This document shows positions 1 to 6,782 of a DNA stretch of 64,000 nucleotides, piece by piece; position 1 is the stretch's first letter, and every line of letters begins with the position of its first letter. The stretch lies in contig NZ_BOSH01000014.1 in NCBI RefSeq assembly GCF_018403245.1, positions 1 to 64,000 of the forward strand, written 5' to 3'. This DNA comes from Paenibacillus sp. J2TS4. GTDB taxonomy: Bacteria > Bacillota > Bacilli > Paenibacillales > NBRC-103111. A program made the position numbers and the translations under genes. Under the pieces are notes generated by a model. The model was not told the origin of the DNA and searched no databases. It was given only the letters and a program-made list of their open reading frames with translations.

Positions 1-5
1 CGAAG

Positions 6-122
6 TTTGGTGACGATGGCGGAGGGGCACCACGCGTACCCATCCCGAACACGACCGTTAAGCCCTCCAGCGCCGATGGTACTTGGACCGCAGGGTCCTG
101 GGAGAGTAGGACGTTGCCAAGC
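6..122 (+). rRNA. rrf: 5S ribosomal RNA
   Basis: The 117-nt segment begins TTTGGTGACGATGGCGG and ends GACGTTGCCAAGC; the two ends pair as helix I of 5S rRNA. The internal ACCCATCCCGAACACG and CGCCGATGGTA blocks are the usual conserved loop B and loop E regions. It is the last gene of an rRNA operon whose 16S and 23S lie outside the window. In Bacillus an rRNA operon also precedes guaB. Exact mature ends are inferred from helix I. Confidence 0.95.
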
Positions 123-170
123 GGATACCAAAGAAGACGTCATCTCTCCGATCGGAGAGTATGCGGAATC

Positions 171-282
171 TTTGATCGATGAAATGTCAAGAGCTAGCTC
201 GACCCATGCAGTGGATTCCGATGCCGAACCTCGAAATGATTCGAGAAGTGGCTCAACCGGTGCGGAAGGACGTGGCCAAGCG
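171..282 (+). pseudogene. Possible decayed second 5S rRNA copy
   Basis: Three landmarks of the real 5S recur in the right order. TTTG..CGATG is at 171, ACCCAT at 202 (31 nt further on, against 32 nt in the real gene), and AGGACGTGGCCAAGCG at 267-282 differs by one base from the 5S 3' end at 108-123. The middle is poorly conserved. This could be a degraded tandem 5S, or spacer sequence that mimics 5S helix I. The assignment is tentative. Confidence 0.35.
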
Positions 283-285
283 AAT

Positions 286-321
286 AAGCCTTGCCGGCTA
301 GGATGCCGGTGGGGCTTTTTT
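286..321 (+). terminator. rRNA operon terminator
   Basis: AAGCCTTGCCGGC and GCCGGTGGGGCTT form a GC-rich hairpin around TAGGAT, followed at once by a T tract. It sits about 160 nt after the 5S gene, as expected for the rRNA operon end. Confidence 0.85.
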
Positions 322-394
322 CTTTATGTAATTTTTCGGCTCCAGCTTGCCATCAGTGCTTGACGCTCAATCGCCTTCTAAGTAAATGGAGGAG

Positions 395-472
395 GATTGA
401 AGTGCAAAAATGCCTCTTAAATCCCAAATTTTCCCGAAAATGGAGATTAAAACGCAAAAGTACCCTCTAAAT
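395..472 (+). repeat. Two-unit 50-bp direct repeat in guaB upstream spacer
   Basis: GATTGAAGTGCAAAAATGCC at 395 and GATTAAAACGCAAAAGTACC at 445 begin two related units 50 bp apart; both are preceded by ATGGAG and followed by TCTNAAAT. No coding frame is associated. The rest of the 322-826 spacer is AT-rich and holds no gene that I can support. Confidence 0.5.
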
Positions 473-826
473 GGGTGGAACCATCGTTTTTTTTAAAATC
501 GTGGAATATAGAGCGCATTATTACACCTTAATCTCAGAAATGGCTAAATTGGCAGATTGGGGTGTACAATTGCACTTTATTTGGTTGAGCCAATTTTTCA
601 CTTGCTTATTTCCTTAGCATCCTAATCTTTAGATTGCAGAATTTGATTTGTTTAATCTGGTAATTCTTTTCCAAAGACCTATAACTTACCAATTAGCGAA
701 CGTGTAATAGGGTGTCCAAAGACACAGTATAGATGGCAGAGACATTTGATTATGGTGGAAAAAAGTAAAGCTTAGTTCAGCTTTTGGAAACTATTTACTA
801 TGAAAACCCTATCATTCAAACGATCC

Positions 827-856
827 TTGACATTAAAAATAAGCATCTGATAATAT
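827..856 (+). promoter_or_regulatory. Probable guaB promoter (sigma-A)
   Basis: TTGACA at 827-832 is followed after 18 bp by TAATAT at 851-856, with an extended -10 TGA just before it. The start codon of guaB is about 45 bp beyond the predicted transcription start. No purine-riboswitch core was recognised in the leader. Confidence 0.65.
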
Positions 857-907
857 TTCAATAATATACGCATAGCGTTCTATAAGAAGGGTAAGGGGGA
901 CAAGGGT

Positions 908-2368
908 GTGTGGGAAACCAAATTTGCTAAAGAGGGATTGACATTCGATGACGTGCTGCTCGTTCCGCGGCGCTCAGAAGTGTTCGGACCTAAACAGGTC
1001 GATGTGTCGACGCATTTGGGAGGACAGGTTAAACTGAATATTCCTTTGCTAAGCTCAGCGATGGATACCGTCACGGAAGCGGTATTAGCTATCGCTATAG
1101 CCCGAGAGGGGGGCATCGGAGTCATTCATAAGAACATGAGCATTGCTCAGCAAGCGGAAGAAGTCGATCGTGTTAAACGGTCCGAGAGCGGGGTCATCAC
1201 CAATCCGTTCTCGTTAACACCGGAGCATCGTGTTTATAACGCTGAGGAATTGATGAGCAAGTATCGGATCTCCGGAGTACCGATTGTCGATGACCATAAC
1301 AAGCTGGTCGGTATTTTAACGAATCGGGATCTTCGCTTTGTCCACGATTACTCCATTCTGATTAAAGACGTTATGACTAAAGATAACTTGGTTACCGCGC
1401 CTGTCGGGACTACTCTGCAGCAAGCGGAGCATATTCTGCAAAAGCATAAAATAGAGAAGCTGCCTTTAGTCGATGAGACGAACGAGCTTAAAGGGCTTAT
1501 TACGATTAAAGACATTGAGAAGGCCATACAGTTCCCTAACGCTGCTAAAGACAGCCAAGGCCGTCTATTGGTTGGGGCAGCTATTGGAGCCTCCAAGGAC
1601 GCCCTGGAGCGCGCTACGGCCCTTGTAAACGCTGGAGTCGATATGATTGTTGTTGACTCGGCTCATGGCCACCATATTAATATAAGCAACACCGTTCGTG
1701 AATTGAGAAAACATTTTCATGATCTGATTATTGTCGCGGGTAACGTTGCTACCGGGGACGGTACGAGAGATCTGATCGAGGCGGGCGCTTCTGTCATAAA
1801 AGTAGGGATTGGCCCCGGATCGATCTGTACGACCCGGGTTATTGCCGGAATCGGTGTCCCGCAAATTACAGCCATCTATGATTGTGCTACAGCGGCCAAG
1901 CCGTACAACGTTCCGATTATTGCAGACGGCGGCATTAAATACTCCGGAGATGTGACCAAAGCATTGGCAGCCGGGGCGGACGCCGTGATGATCGGCAGCT
2001 TGTTTGCGGGGACAGAGGAAAGTCCCGGTGAATCGGAAATATATCAAGGAAGACGGTTTAAGGTCTACCGCGGCATGGGTTCGATCGGGGCGATGAAGGA
2101 AGGAAGTAAAGATCGTTATTTCCAAGAGGACGAATCCAAGCTGGTTCCGGAAGGGATTGAAGGACGAGTTCCTTATAAAGGACCTTTGAAGGATTCCATT
2201 CACCAGATGATTGGCGGCTTGATTCAAGGAATGGGTTATTGTGGAACCCAGAACTTGGAGCAGCTTAAGAACGATACTCAATTTGTTCGTATCAGCGGAG
2301 CAGGGCTTCGGGAGAGCCATCCTCACGATGTCCAGATTACTAAAGAGGCTCCCAACTATTCCTTATAA
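908..2368 (+). CDS. guaB: IMP dehydrogenase
   Basis: Catalyses NAD-dependent oxidation of IMP to XMP, the committed step of GMP synthesis in the cytoplasm. The 486-residue product is full length for the family. It starts MWETKFAKEGLTFDDVLLVP, carries a CBS-domain pair at roughly residues 95-205 inserted in the TIM barrel, and has the active-site loop GPGSICTTR with catalytic Cys307. Downstream are the flap region around RGMGSIGAM and the conserved tail GLRESHPHDVQITKEAPNYS. The GTG start lies 8 nt after AAGGGGGA. It is the first gene after the rRNA operon, as in Bacillus, and is followed by dacA. Confidence 0.97.
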   Translation: MWETKFAKEGLTFDDVLLVPRRSEVFGPKQVDVSTHLGGQVKLNIPLLSSAMDTVTEAVLAIAIAREGGIGVIHKNMSIAQQAEEVDRVKRSESGVITNPFSLTPEHRVYNAEELMSKYRISGVPIVDDHNKLVGILTNRDLRFVHDYSILIKDVMTKDNLVTAPVGTTLQQAEHILQKHKIEKLPLVDETNELKGLITIKDIEKAIQFPNAAKDSQGRLLVGAAIGASKDALERATALVNAGVDMIVVDSAHGHHINISNTVRELRKHFHDLIIVAGNVATGDGTRDLIEAGASVIKVGIGPGSICTTRVIAGIGVPQITAIYDCATAAKPYNVPIIADGGIKYSGDVTKALAAGADAVMIGSLFAGTEESPGESEIYQGRRFKVYRGMGSIGAMKEGSKDRYFQEDESKLVPEGIEGRVPYKGPLKDSIHQMIGGLIQGMGYCGTQNLEQLKNDTQFVRISGAGLRESHPHDVQITKEAPNYSL

Positions 2369-2476
2369 AAAACTATCGGGACTTCGAGGATGAGCGAGCG
2401 CTTTAAGAGGAAGCTTTTATCGCCCAAATAGAATTTGAGTGGGATTCACGAAGCAAAAACATTAAAATTCTATATG

Positions 2477-2598
2477 TGGTATAGTGGAGACACGTGTCCA
2501 TTCAGGCTAACATGAGAATCTGATGTGCTTGTTGGAATCGGGTCACTATAAATATTAAAGCGATTGGAACAGGGTGGGGAAACTGCCCTGTTTTTCCT
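2477..2598 (+). promoter_or_regulatory. Extended -10 promoter and short terminated leader upstream of dacA
   Basis: TGGTATAGT (2477-2485) is a good extended -10 element with a poor -35. Transcription would start near 2492 and meet a hairpin with a T tract at 2568-2598, about 60 nt before dacA. The terminated segment, roughly 100 nt, contains the palindrome GGACACGTGTCC. It may be a small RNA, an attenuator for dacA, or simply the guaB terminator with a fortuitous -10. Confidence 0.4.
2568..2598 (+). terminator. Intrinsic terminator between guaB and dacA
   Basis: AACAGGG and CCCTGTT pair around an 11-nt loop and are followed by TTTTTCC. Confidence 0.75.
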
Positions 2599-2657
2599 TT
2601 TGTTTGCGCAAAGCTCTATGTTAAAATAAGAGGACTATAACCATGGGAGTGTGAAAG

Positions 2658-3953
2658 GTGAAGTACGGCTTATTGTTAAAAAAGAGATTATGTATGTTAC
2701 TCGCCGCACTGGTCTGCATAGCGACGATTCTTTCGGGTGTTCCGGAACAAGCTTATGCCGATGAAAATTTTTTAAATTTAGAAGTGAAGTCAGCGATTTT
2801 AATGGATGCAGCAACTGGACAAGTTATTTTTGAATTTAATGCGGACGAGCATCTCCCTCCCGCGAGCATGGCCAAGATGATGACAGAATACATAGTGATG
2901 GAGAAAATTTCCAATGGTGAGCTTAGCTGGGATGAAATAGTAACAACTACCGAGTATGCCTCTAAAGTAATCGGATCGGGACAACTCCTTGCTTATCAGG
3001 AGAAATTACCGGTTAAAGATATGTTTGCTTCCATGTCTATTTATTCCGGCAATGATGCTTCCGTGGCACTGGCTGAACATATTGCTGGAAATGAAGAAGC
3101 TTTTGCTAACATGATGAATGAGAAAGCCAGAGAATTAGGACTCTCGGAGAAGGCGCATTTCATTAATTCTACTGGATTGGGCCGCGATGATATAGGAACG
3201 TTCGCCCCTAAGAATATCCCCGGAGAAACAATGATGAGTGCCAGAGATGCCGCGTTGCTGGCCTATAATATTATTAAGGATCACAAAGAAATACTCGAAT
3301 ATTCCAAAACAACCCGCAGAAAGCTAAGAGAGCGGGATACAACCGAAATGACCAACTGGAATTGGATGCTGGAAGGATGGAGCAAAGATTCCGTCAGCTT
3401 GAGCAAATACGCTTATGAAGGATTGGACGGGTTAAAAACAGGACATACGAATGAAGCGGGCTATTGCTTTACAGGTACAGCGGAAAGAGATGGCATGAGA
3501 TTGATCAGTGTCGTTATGGGAGCGGAATCCGAGCCCAAGCGTTTTGAGGAAACCCGCAAGCTGCTCGATTATGGATTTAATAATTTCGAGAAAAAAACAG
3601 TCTATGAGTCAGGCAGCGCAGTGGAGGAACTCCAAGATGTGAAAATGAAAAAGGGAGTCAAAACGAAGGTTCCTGTCGTTACTGGATCCGACCTGACTAT
3701 TCTGGTGAAAAAAGGAACCAAAGATGAAGAAATCGTTAAAGAAGCGACTCCGTTATCGGAAAAAGATTTGGTCGCTCCGATCAAACAAGGCGACAAAATG
3801 GGAACTCTAAAAGTACAATACGACAATCAGGAATTTTCCGTTGATCTCGTTGCCGCTCAAGATAATGATAAAGGCAGCTGGCTGCGCCTGTTTTTTAGAG
3901 CTATCAAAGACTTTTTCGTCAATTTGGGAATAAGCATTAAAAACTTGTTCTAA
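2658..3953 (+). CDS. dacA: D-alanyl-D-alanine carboxypeptidase (PBP5-type)
   Basis: Removes the terminal D-Ala from peptidoglycan pentapeptides outside the membrane. The 431-residue protein begins with a signal peptide (residues about 1-34, ending EQAYA). The penicillin-binding active site is complete: S70-M-A-K73 (SxxK), SGN within YSGNDASVAL, and KTG within GLKTGHTNEAGYC. A PBP5-type C-terminal beta domain follows, then a short amphipathic end (IKDFFVNLGISIKNLF) that would anchor it to the membrane. The GTG start at 2658 has GGGAG 8 nt upstream. It lies between guaB and serS; pdxS and pdxT, which sit between dacA and serS in B. subtilis, are absent here. Confidence 0.95.
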   Translation: MKYGLLLKKRLCMLLAALVCIATILSGVPEQAYADENFLNLEVKSAILMDAATGQVIFEFNADEHLPPASMAKMMTEYIVMEKISNGELSWDEIVTTTEYASKVIGSGQLLAYQEKLPVKDMFASMSIYSGNDASVALAEHIAGNEEAFANMMNEKARELGLSEKAHFINSTGLGRDDIGTFAPKNIPGETMMSARDAALLAYNIIKDHKEILEYSKTTRRKLRERDTTEMTNWNWMLEGWSKDSVSLSKYAYEGLDGLKTGHTNEAGYCFTGTAERDGMRLISVVMGAESEPKRFEETRKLLDYGFNNFEKKTVYESGSAVEELQDVKMKKGVKTKVPVVTGSDLTILVKKGTKDEEIVKEATPLSEKDLVAPIKQGDKMGTLKVQYDNQEFSVDLVAAQDNDKGSWLRLFFRAIKDFFVNLGISIKNLF

Positions 3954-3972
3954 CCAACTTTGGCTGATACAG

Positions 3973-4001
3973 TTGTATATTTAAAACCCATCCTGTAAAA
4001 T
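3973..4001 (+). promoter_or_regulatory. Possible serS promoter
   Basis: TTGTAT and TAAAAT are spaced 17 bp apart, 55 bp before the chosen serS start. No T-box leader is present between dacA and serS. Confidence 0.45.
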
Positions 4002-4055
4002 GTTTGTTTAGTGGAATTAAAGGATAAAAAATATCCCTTACGGGAGGAATTACTT

Positions 4056-5336
4056 TTGTTTGATGCAAAATTGCTTAGACATGATTTTGAACGGGCTCAA
4101 CAAGCGATGATTAACAGAGGGAACCCTCTGGATGAAATCAATCAATTTACCGGATTGGACAAGACCCGGCGTGAGCTTCTGCAAGAAGTGGAGCAGCTAA
4201 AAAATAGAAGAAACACCGTCTCTCAGGAAGTAGCTGCCAAGAAACGGGCTAAAGAGGATGCGGAATCCCTTATCATAGAGATGAGGGAAGTGTCGGACCG
4301 GATCAAGCAGATGGACGAGCAGCTTAGGGGAATCGAAGAAGAATTAAATGCGATTCTGCTAGCTCTTCCCAACGTACCGGATGATACGGTGCCTGTCGGT
4401 TCCTCGGAAGAGGATAATGTAGAAGTTCGCCTTTGGGGAGAGCCGCAGACGGTATCTTTTGAAGTTAAACCTCACTGGGAAATCGCGCAGGATTTGGGCA
4501 TTCTCGATTTTGAGGCGGCTTCTAAAGTGACAGGTTCGCGATTTGTCTTTTACAAAGGGCTGGGGGCCCGGCTGGAGCGCGCTCTGGCTAACTTTATGAT
4601 GGATTTACACAGCAGTGAGCATGGCTATGAGGAGATGCTTCCTCCGTTAATTGTAAACAAGGAAAGCTTGACGGGAACCGGCCAGCTTCCTAAGTTTGCC
4701 GAAGACGTGTACGAGATCTCGGGAACGGAGTATTATTTGATTCCGACGGCGGAAGTGCCAGTCACGAATTACCATCGGGACGAAATTTTATCTCTCGAGG
4801 ATCTGCCCAAATATTTTGCTGCCTATAGTGCATGCTTCCGTTCGGAAGCCGGAGCGGCGGGAAGAGATACAAGGGGATTAATTCGTCAGCATCAGTTTAA
4901 CAAGGTGGAATTAGTTAAGCTGGTTTCTCCGGAATCGTCTTACGAGGAGTTGGAGAAATTAACGCAGAACGCAGAAAAGGTGCTGCAGCTGTTGAAGCTG
5001 CCCTACAGGGTGATGACCTTGTGTACGGGTGATCTCGGATTCTCCGCTGCCAAAACATATGATTTGGAAGTATGGCTGCCTAACAGCCAGGCGTATCGCG
5101 AAATCTCATCGTGCAGCAATTTTGAAGATTTCCAGGCTCGACGGTCTAATATCCGTTTTCGCAGAGATGCCAAGGCCAAGCCGGAGTTTGTTCATACCTT
5201 GAACGGCTCGGGACTGGCTTTAGGGAGAACGGTAGCGGCTATTCTGGAGAATTATCAGCAGGAAGATGGAAGTGTAGTGATACCGGAGGTTCTCCGGCCC
5301 TACATGAATAATATTGACGTGATTAGAAAAAAGTAA
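4056..5336 (+). CDS. serS: Seryl-tRNA synthetase
   Basis: Charges tRNA-Ser with serine (class II synthetase, homodimer, cytoplasm). The product from TTG 4056 is 426 residues, full length. An N-terminal long antiparallel coiled coil spans about residues 30-105 and grips the tRNA-Ser long arm. Motif 2 is FRSEAGAAGRDTRG from about residue 261, and motif 3 is GSGLALGRTVAAILE from about residue 384. The frame opens earlier at GTG 4011. TTG 4056 is preferred because GGGAGG (4042-4047) sits 8 nt before it and the protein then starts MFDAKLLRHDF like its relatives. A tRNA-Ser gene follows directly. Confidence 0.96.
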   Translation: MFDAKLLRHDFERAQQAMINRGNPLDEINQFTGLDKTRRELLQEVEQLKNRRNTVSQEVAAKKRAKEDAESLIIEMREVSDRIKQMDEQLRGIEEELNAILLALPNVPDDTVPVGSSEEDNVEVRLWGEPQTVSFEVKPHWEIAQDLGILDFEAASKVTGSRFVFYKGLGARLERALANFMMDLHSSEHGYEEMLPPLIVNKESLTGTGQLPKFAEDVYEISGTEYYLIPTAEVPVTNYHRDEILSLEDLPKYFAAYSACFRSEAGAAGRDTRGLIRQHQFNKVELVKLVSPESSYEELEKLTQNAEKVLQLLKLPYRVMTLCTGDLGFSAAKTYDLEVWLPNSQAYREISSCSNFEDFQARRSNIRFRRDAKAKPEFVHTLNGSGLALGRTVAAILENYQQEDGSVVIPEVLRPYMNNIDVIRKK

Positions 5337-5338
5337 CG

Positions 5339-5368
5339 TTGAAAAAAGTCTGCTACTTGTGATACAAT
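5339..5368 (+). promoter_or_regulatory. Promoter of tRNA-Ser
   Basis: TTGAAA (5339-5344) and TACAAT (5363-5368) are 18 bp apart with an extended TGA before the -10. It starts inside the serS stop region, so the tRNA can be made independently of serS. Confidence 0.7.
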
Positions 5369-5417
5369 GGGTTTTGTCCCGTTGTGGGATGGGGATTCCA
5401 TAAGGAATCGTCCGCTC

Positions 5418-5507
5418 GGAGAGGTGGTCGAGTGGTTTAAGGCTCTGGTCTTGAAAACCAGCGAAGGGGTGACTCTTCCGTGGGTTCGAATCCCACCCTC
5501 TCCGCCA
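5418..5507 (+). tRNA. tRNA-Ser (anticodon TGA)
   Basis: A 90-nt type II tRNA with a long variable arm. GGAGAGG pairs with CCTCTCC, the anticodon loop is CTTGAAA, the T loop is TTCGAAT, and CCA is encoded. It reads UCN serine codons and lies directly after serS. Confidence 0.97.
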
Positions 5508-5535
5508 TCATATTAACCATTAACAATGAATATAG

Positions 5536-5575
5536 AAGCTGCAAGCCGTTCTTTCGGTTTGCAGCTTTATTTTTT
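5536..5575 (+). terminator. tRNA-Ser terminator
   Basis: AGCTGCAAGCCG and CGGTTTGCAGCT form a hairpin, followed by TTATTTTTT. Confidence 0.85.
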
Positions 5576-5645
5576 CTCATGATAAGTTACGCCATTTGCA
5601 TAAAAGATGGTTTGCCACGGCATTTTATAGATGGAGGTGTTCATC

Positions 5646-5993
5646 ATGAGCAAAGTGGAAGTTCCAGCGGTGAATCAGGAGGATTTAGTTAAAGCTTGGC
5701 AGGACACTCTGCCTACGCTTTTAAATGAAGGAGATCGCTCTACCGTTGTAGGAGATGCGATTAATGGACAAGCTCTTCGAATTGAGATTGCAACGGCGGG
5801 TCGTACCGGTTATGTTTTTGATTTCCAATGTACTTATGTCGATTCCAGGGAAGTCAAGGTTGATCTCATCGATGTAGAGATCGATAATCGGACGATAGAT
5901 GAACGGAACGAAACGATTCAGCAGCTGGTCGATGACTACGTTAGGCACATTCACGAATGTGCACAGGCTTTGCATGAGATGACTAACAGGTAA
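5646..5993 (+). CDS. Conserved-looking small protein of unknown function
   Basis: A 115-residue acidic soluble protein starting MSKVEVPAVNQEDLVKAW, with no signal peptide, membrane segment or motif that I recognise. It alternates short helices with beta-like stretches (RTGYVFDFQCTYVDSREVKV) and ends in a helical tail with HIHE. The ATG at 5646 is chosen over the upstream GTG because GGAGGTG ends 6 nt before it. Two very short genes follow within 13 nt each, the second an sspP-like spore protein gene, so the three may form one transcript. A role in sporulation is suggested only by that neighbour. Confidence 0.75.
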   Translation: MSKVEVPAVNQEDLVKAWQDTLPTLLNEGDRSTVVGDAINGQALRIEIATAGRTGYVFDFQCTYVDSREVKVDLIDVEIDNRTIDERNETIQQLVDDYVRHIHECAQALHEMTNR

Positions 5994-6006
5994 GGAGGTC
6001 ATTGTG

Positions 6007-6156
6007 ATGACGAAAGCTAAAAAAACAGACAAAAACCTGCAAAATACGGTTAAAAAGCTGGAAACCGATGCGGTCAATAGCCACCAACGGCAGCAGATTC
6101 AGCAGCAGACGAATGATCGCCGACACCAAGATGCTTTAAATCATGATGAAGAATAA
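6007..6156 (+). CDS. Small hydrophilic protein, 49 residues, unknown
   Basis: Starts MTKAKKTDKNLQNTVKKLET and ends LNHDEE. It is very rich in Gln, Lys, Asp and Asn (QRQQIQQQTNDRRHQD), with no hydrophobic core, and is probably disordered. AAGGAGG overlapping the previous stop region gives a good ribosome-binding site. The composition and its place immediately ahead of the sspP-like gene suggest another small spore-core protein, but I do not recognise the family. An unused open frame cannot be fully excluded. Confidence 0.6.
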   Translation: MTKAKKTDKNLQNTVKKLETDAVNSHQRQQIQQQTNDRRHQDALNHDEE

Positions 6157-6168
6157 AGGAGAATAGAA

Positions 6169-6318
6169 ATGGCTAAGGAAAAAGCAATTCCCGTCCCTTC
6201 ACCGAACGAGAACCAAGGCAGGCAGAAGGATGATAAAACTTTTAACGAGCCTTTATCCGGGTCAAAGAAAGTAAAGAACCGGAATCATTCCCGGCATAAT
6301 CATGGAGAAGGCAGTTAA
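6169..6318 (+). CDS. sspP: Small acid-soluble spore protein P-like
   Basis: The 49-residue protein ends with GSKKVKNRNHSRHNH, which closely resembles the C-terminal signature of the SspP (CotL) family; B. subtilis SspP is 48 residues with GSKKVKNRNHTRQKH. The first half is polar and low-complexity, as in the family. SspP is a minor protein of the spore core whose exact role is not known. AAAGGAG precedes the ATG by 9 nt, and the gene follows another 49-codon gene by 12 nt. Confidence 0.85.
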   Translation: MAKEKAIPVPSPNENQGRQKDDKTFNEPLSGSKKVKNRNHSRHNHGEGS

Positions 6319-6394
6319 ACGGTACGGCGGTCATCTGTGATTAGATAAAAGCTCCCGTATCAATAATAAAGTATGAATAATTATGTCTATCGTG

Positions 6395-6661
6395 CACACA
6401 CTATTCTTGACGGTGGCGAGAGAGGTGTGGTTCCGTTGAACTTGTCAGCGAAACAACCGAGTGAACGATTGTTTTAAAGCCCGTTATAGAGACTGGAGGG
6501 GATGTGCCAAAGACACGTTAGCCGTGTCTCCAACACATCGCAACATTGTCGGAGACATGTTATCCAGAGGTCACTAGACGAGAAAGCTTAGAATAATCCC
6601 AAACGTTAACGTCACCGTCCCAATCAGAGATCTCCCGGAGATCTCTGATTTTGTGTTTTTT
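6395..6661 (+). ncRNA. Putative structured non-coding RNA, family not recognised
   Basis: The 464-nt gap after sspP has no convincing frame but strong nested pairing. GACGGTG (6409-6415) pairs with CACCGTC (6613-6619), closing the whole element. Inside are AAACAA/TTGTTT (6451/6469), CTGGA/TCCAG (6493/6563) and GATGTG/CACATC (6501/6534). The last of these carries a symmetric CCAA/CCAA internal loop under the perfect hairpin AGACACG-TTAGC-CGTGTCT (6511-6529). A further hairpin lies at 6542-6561. An intrinsic terminator ends the element. I found no match to SRP RNA, RNase P, tmRNA, T-box or common riboswitch cores. It could be a trans-acting RNA or a leader of the gene at 6783. Confidence 0.55.
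6622..6661 (+). terminator. Strong intrinsic terminator after the structured RNA
   Basis: AATCAGAGATCT and AGATCTCTGATT form a perfect 12-bp stem with a 5-nt loop, followed by TTTGTGTTTTTT. Confidence 0.9.
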
Positions 6662-6782
6662 AAAGAGACTGTTCAAAAAAAATCCCGTTATGAACTTTCA
6701 CTTAAAGGAGAATTTCTCTGGTTTGGAGAATTAAGTAGTCATGATATTATCCTGCACTAAGTCAGCGAAATGAGGCTCAAGG

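Noticed and set aside
7..363. Open frame of 118 codons across the 5S rRNA and its terminator
   Set aside because: It overlaps a clear 5S gene and terminator; the frame is fortuitous.
465..510. GGGTGGAACC followed by a T run, resembling a T-box antiterminator
   Set aside because: No specifier loop, AGTA motif or other T-box stems lie upstream, and the next gene is guaB, not a synthetase or amino-acid gene.
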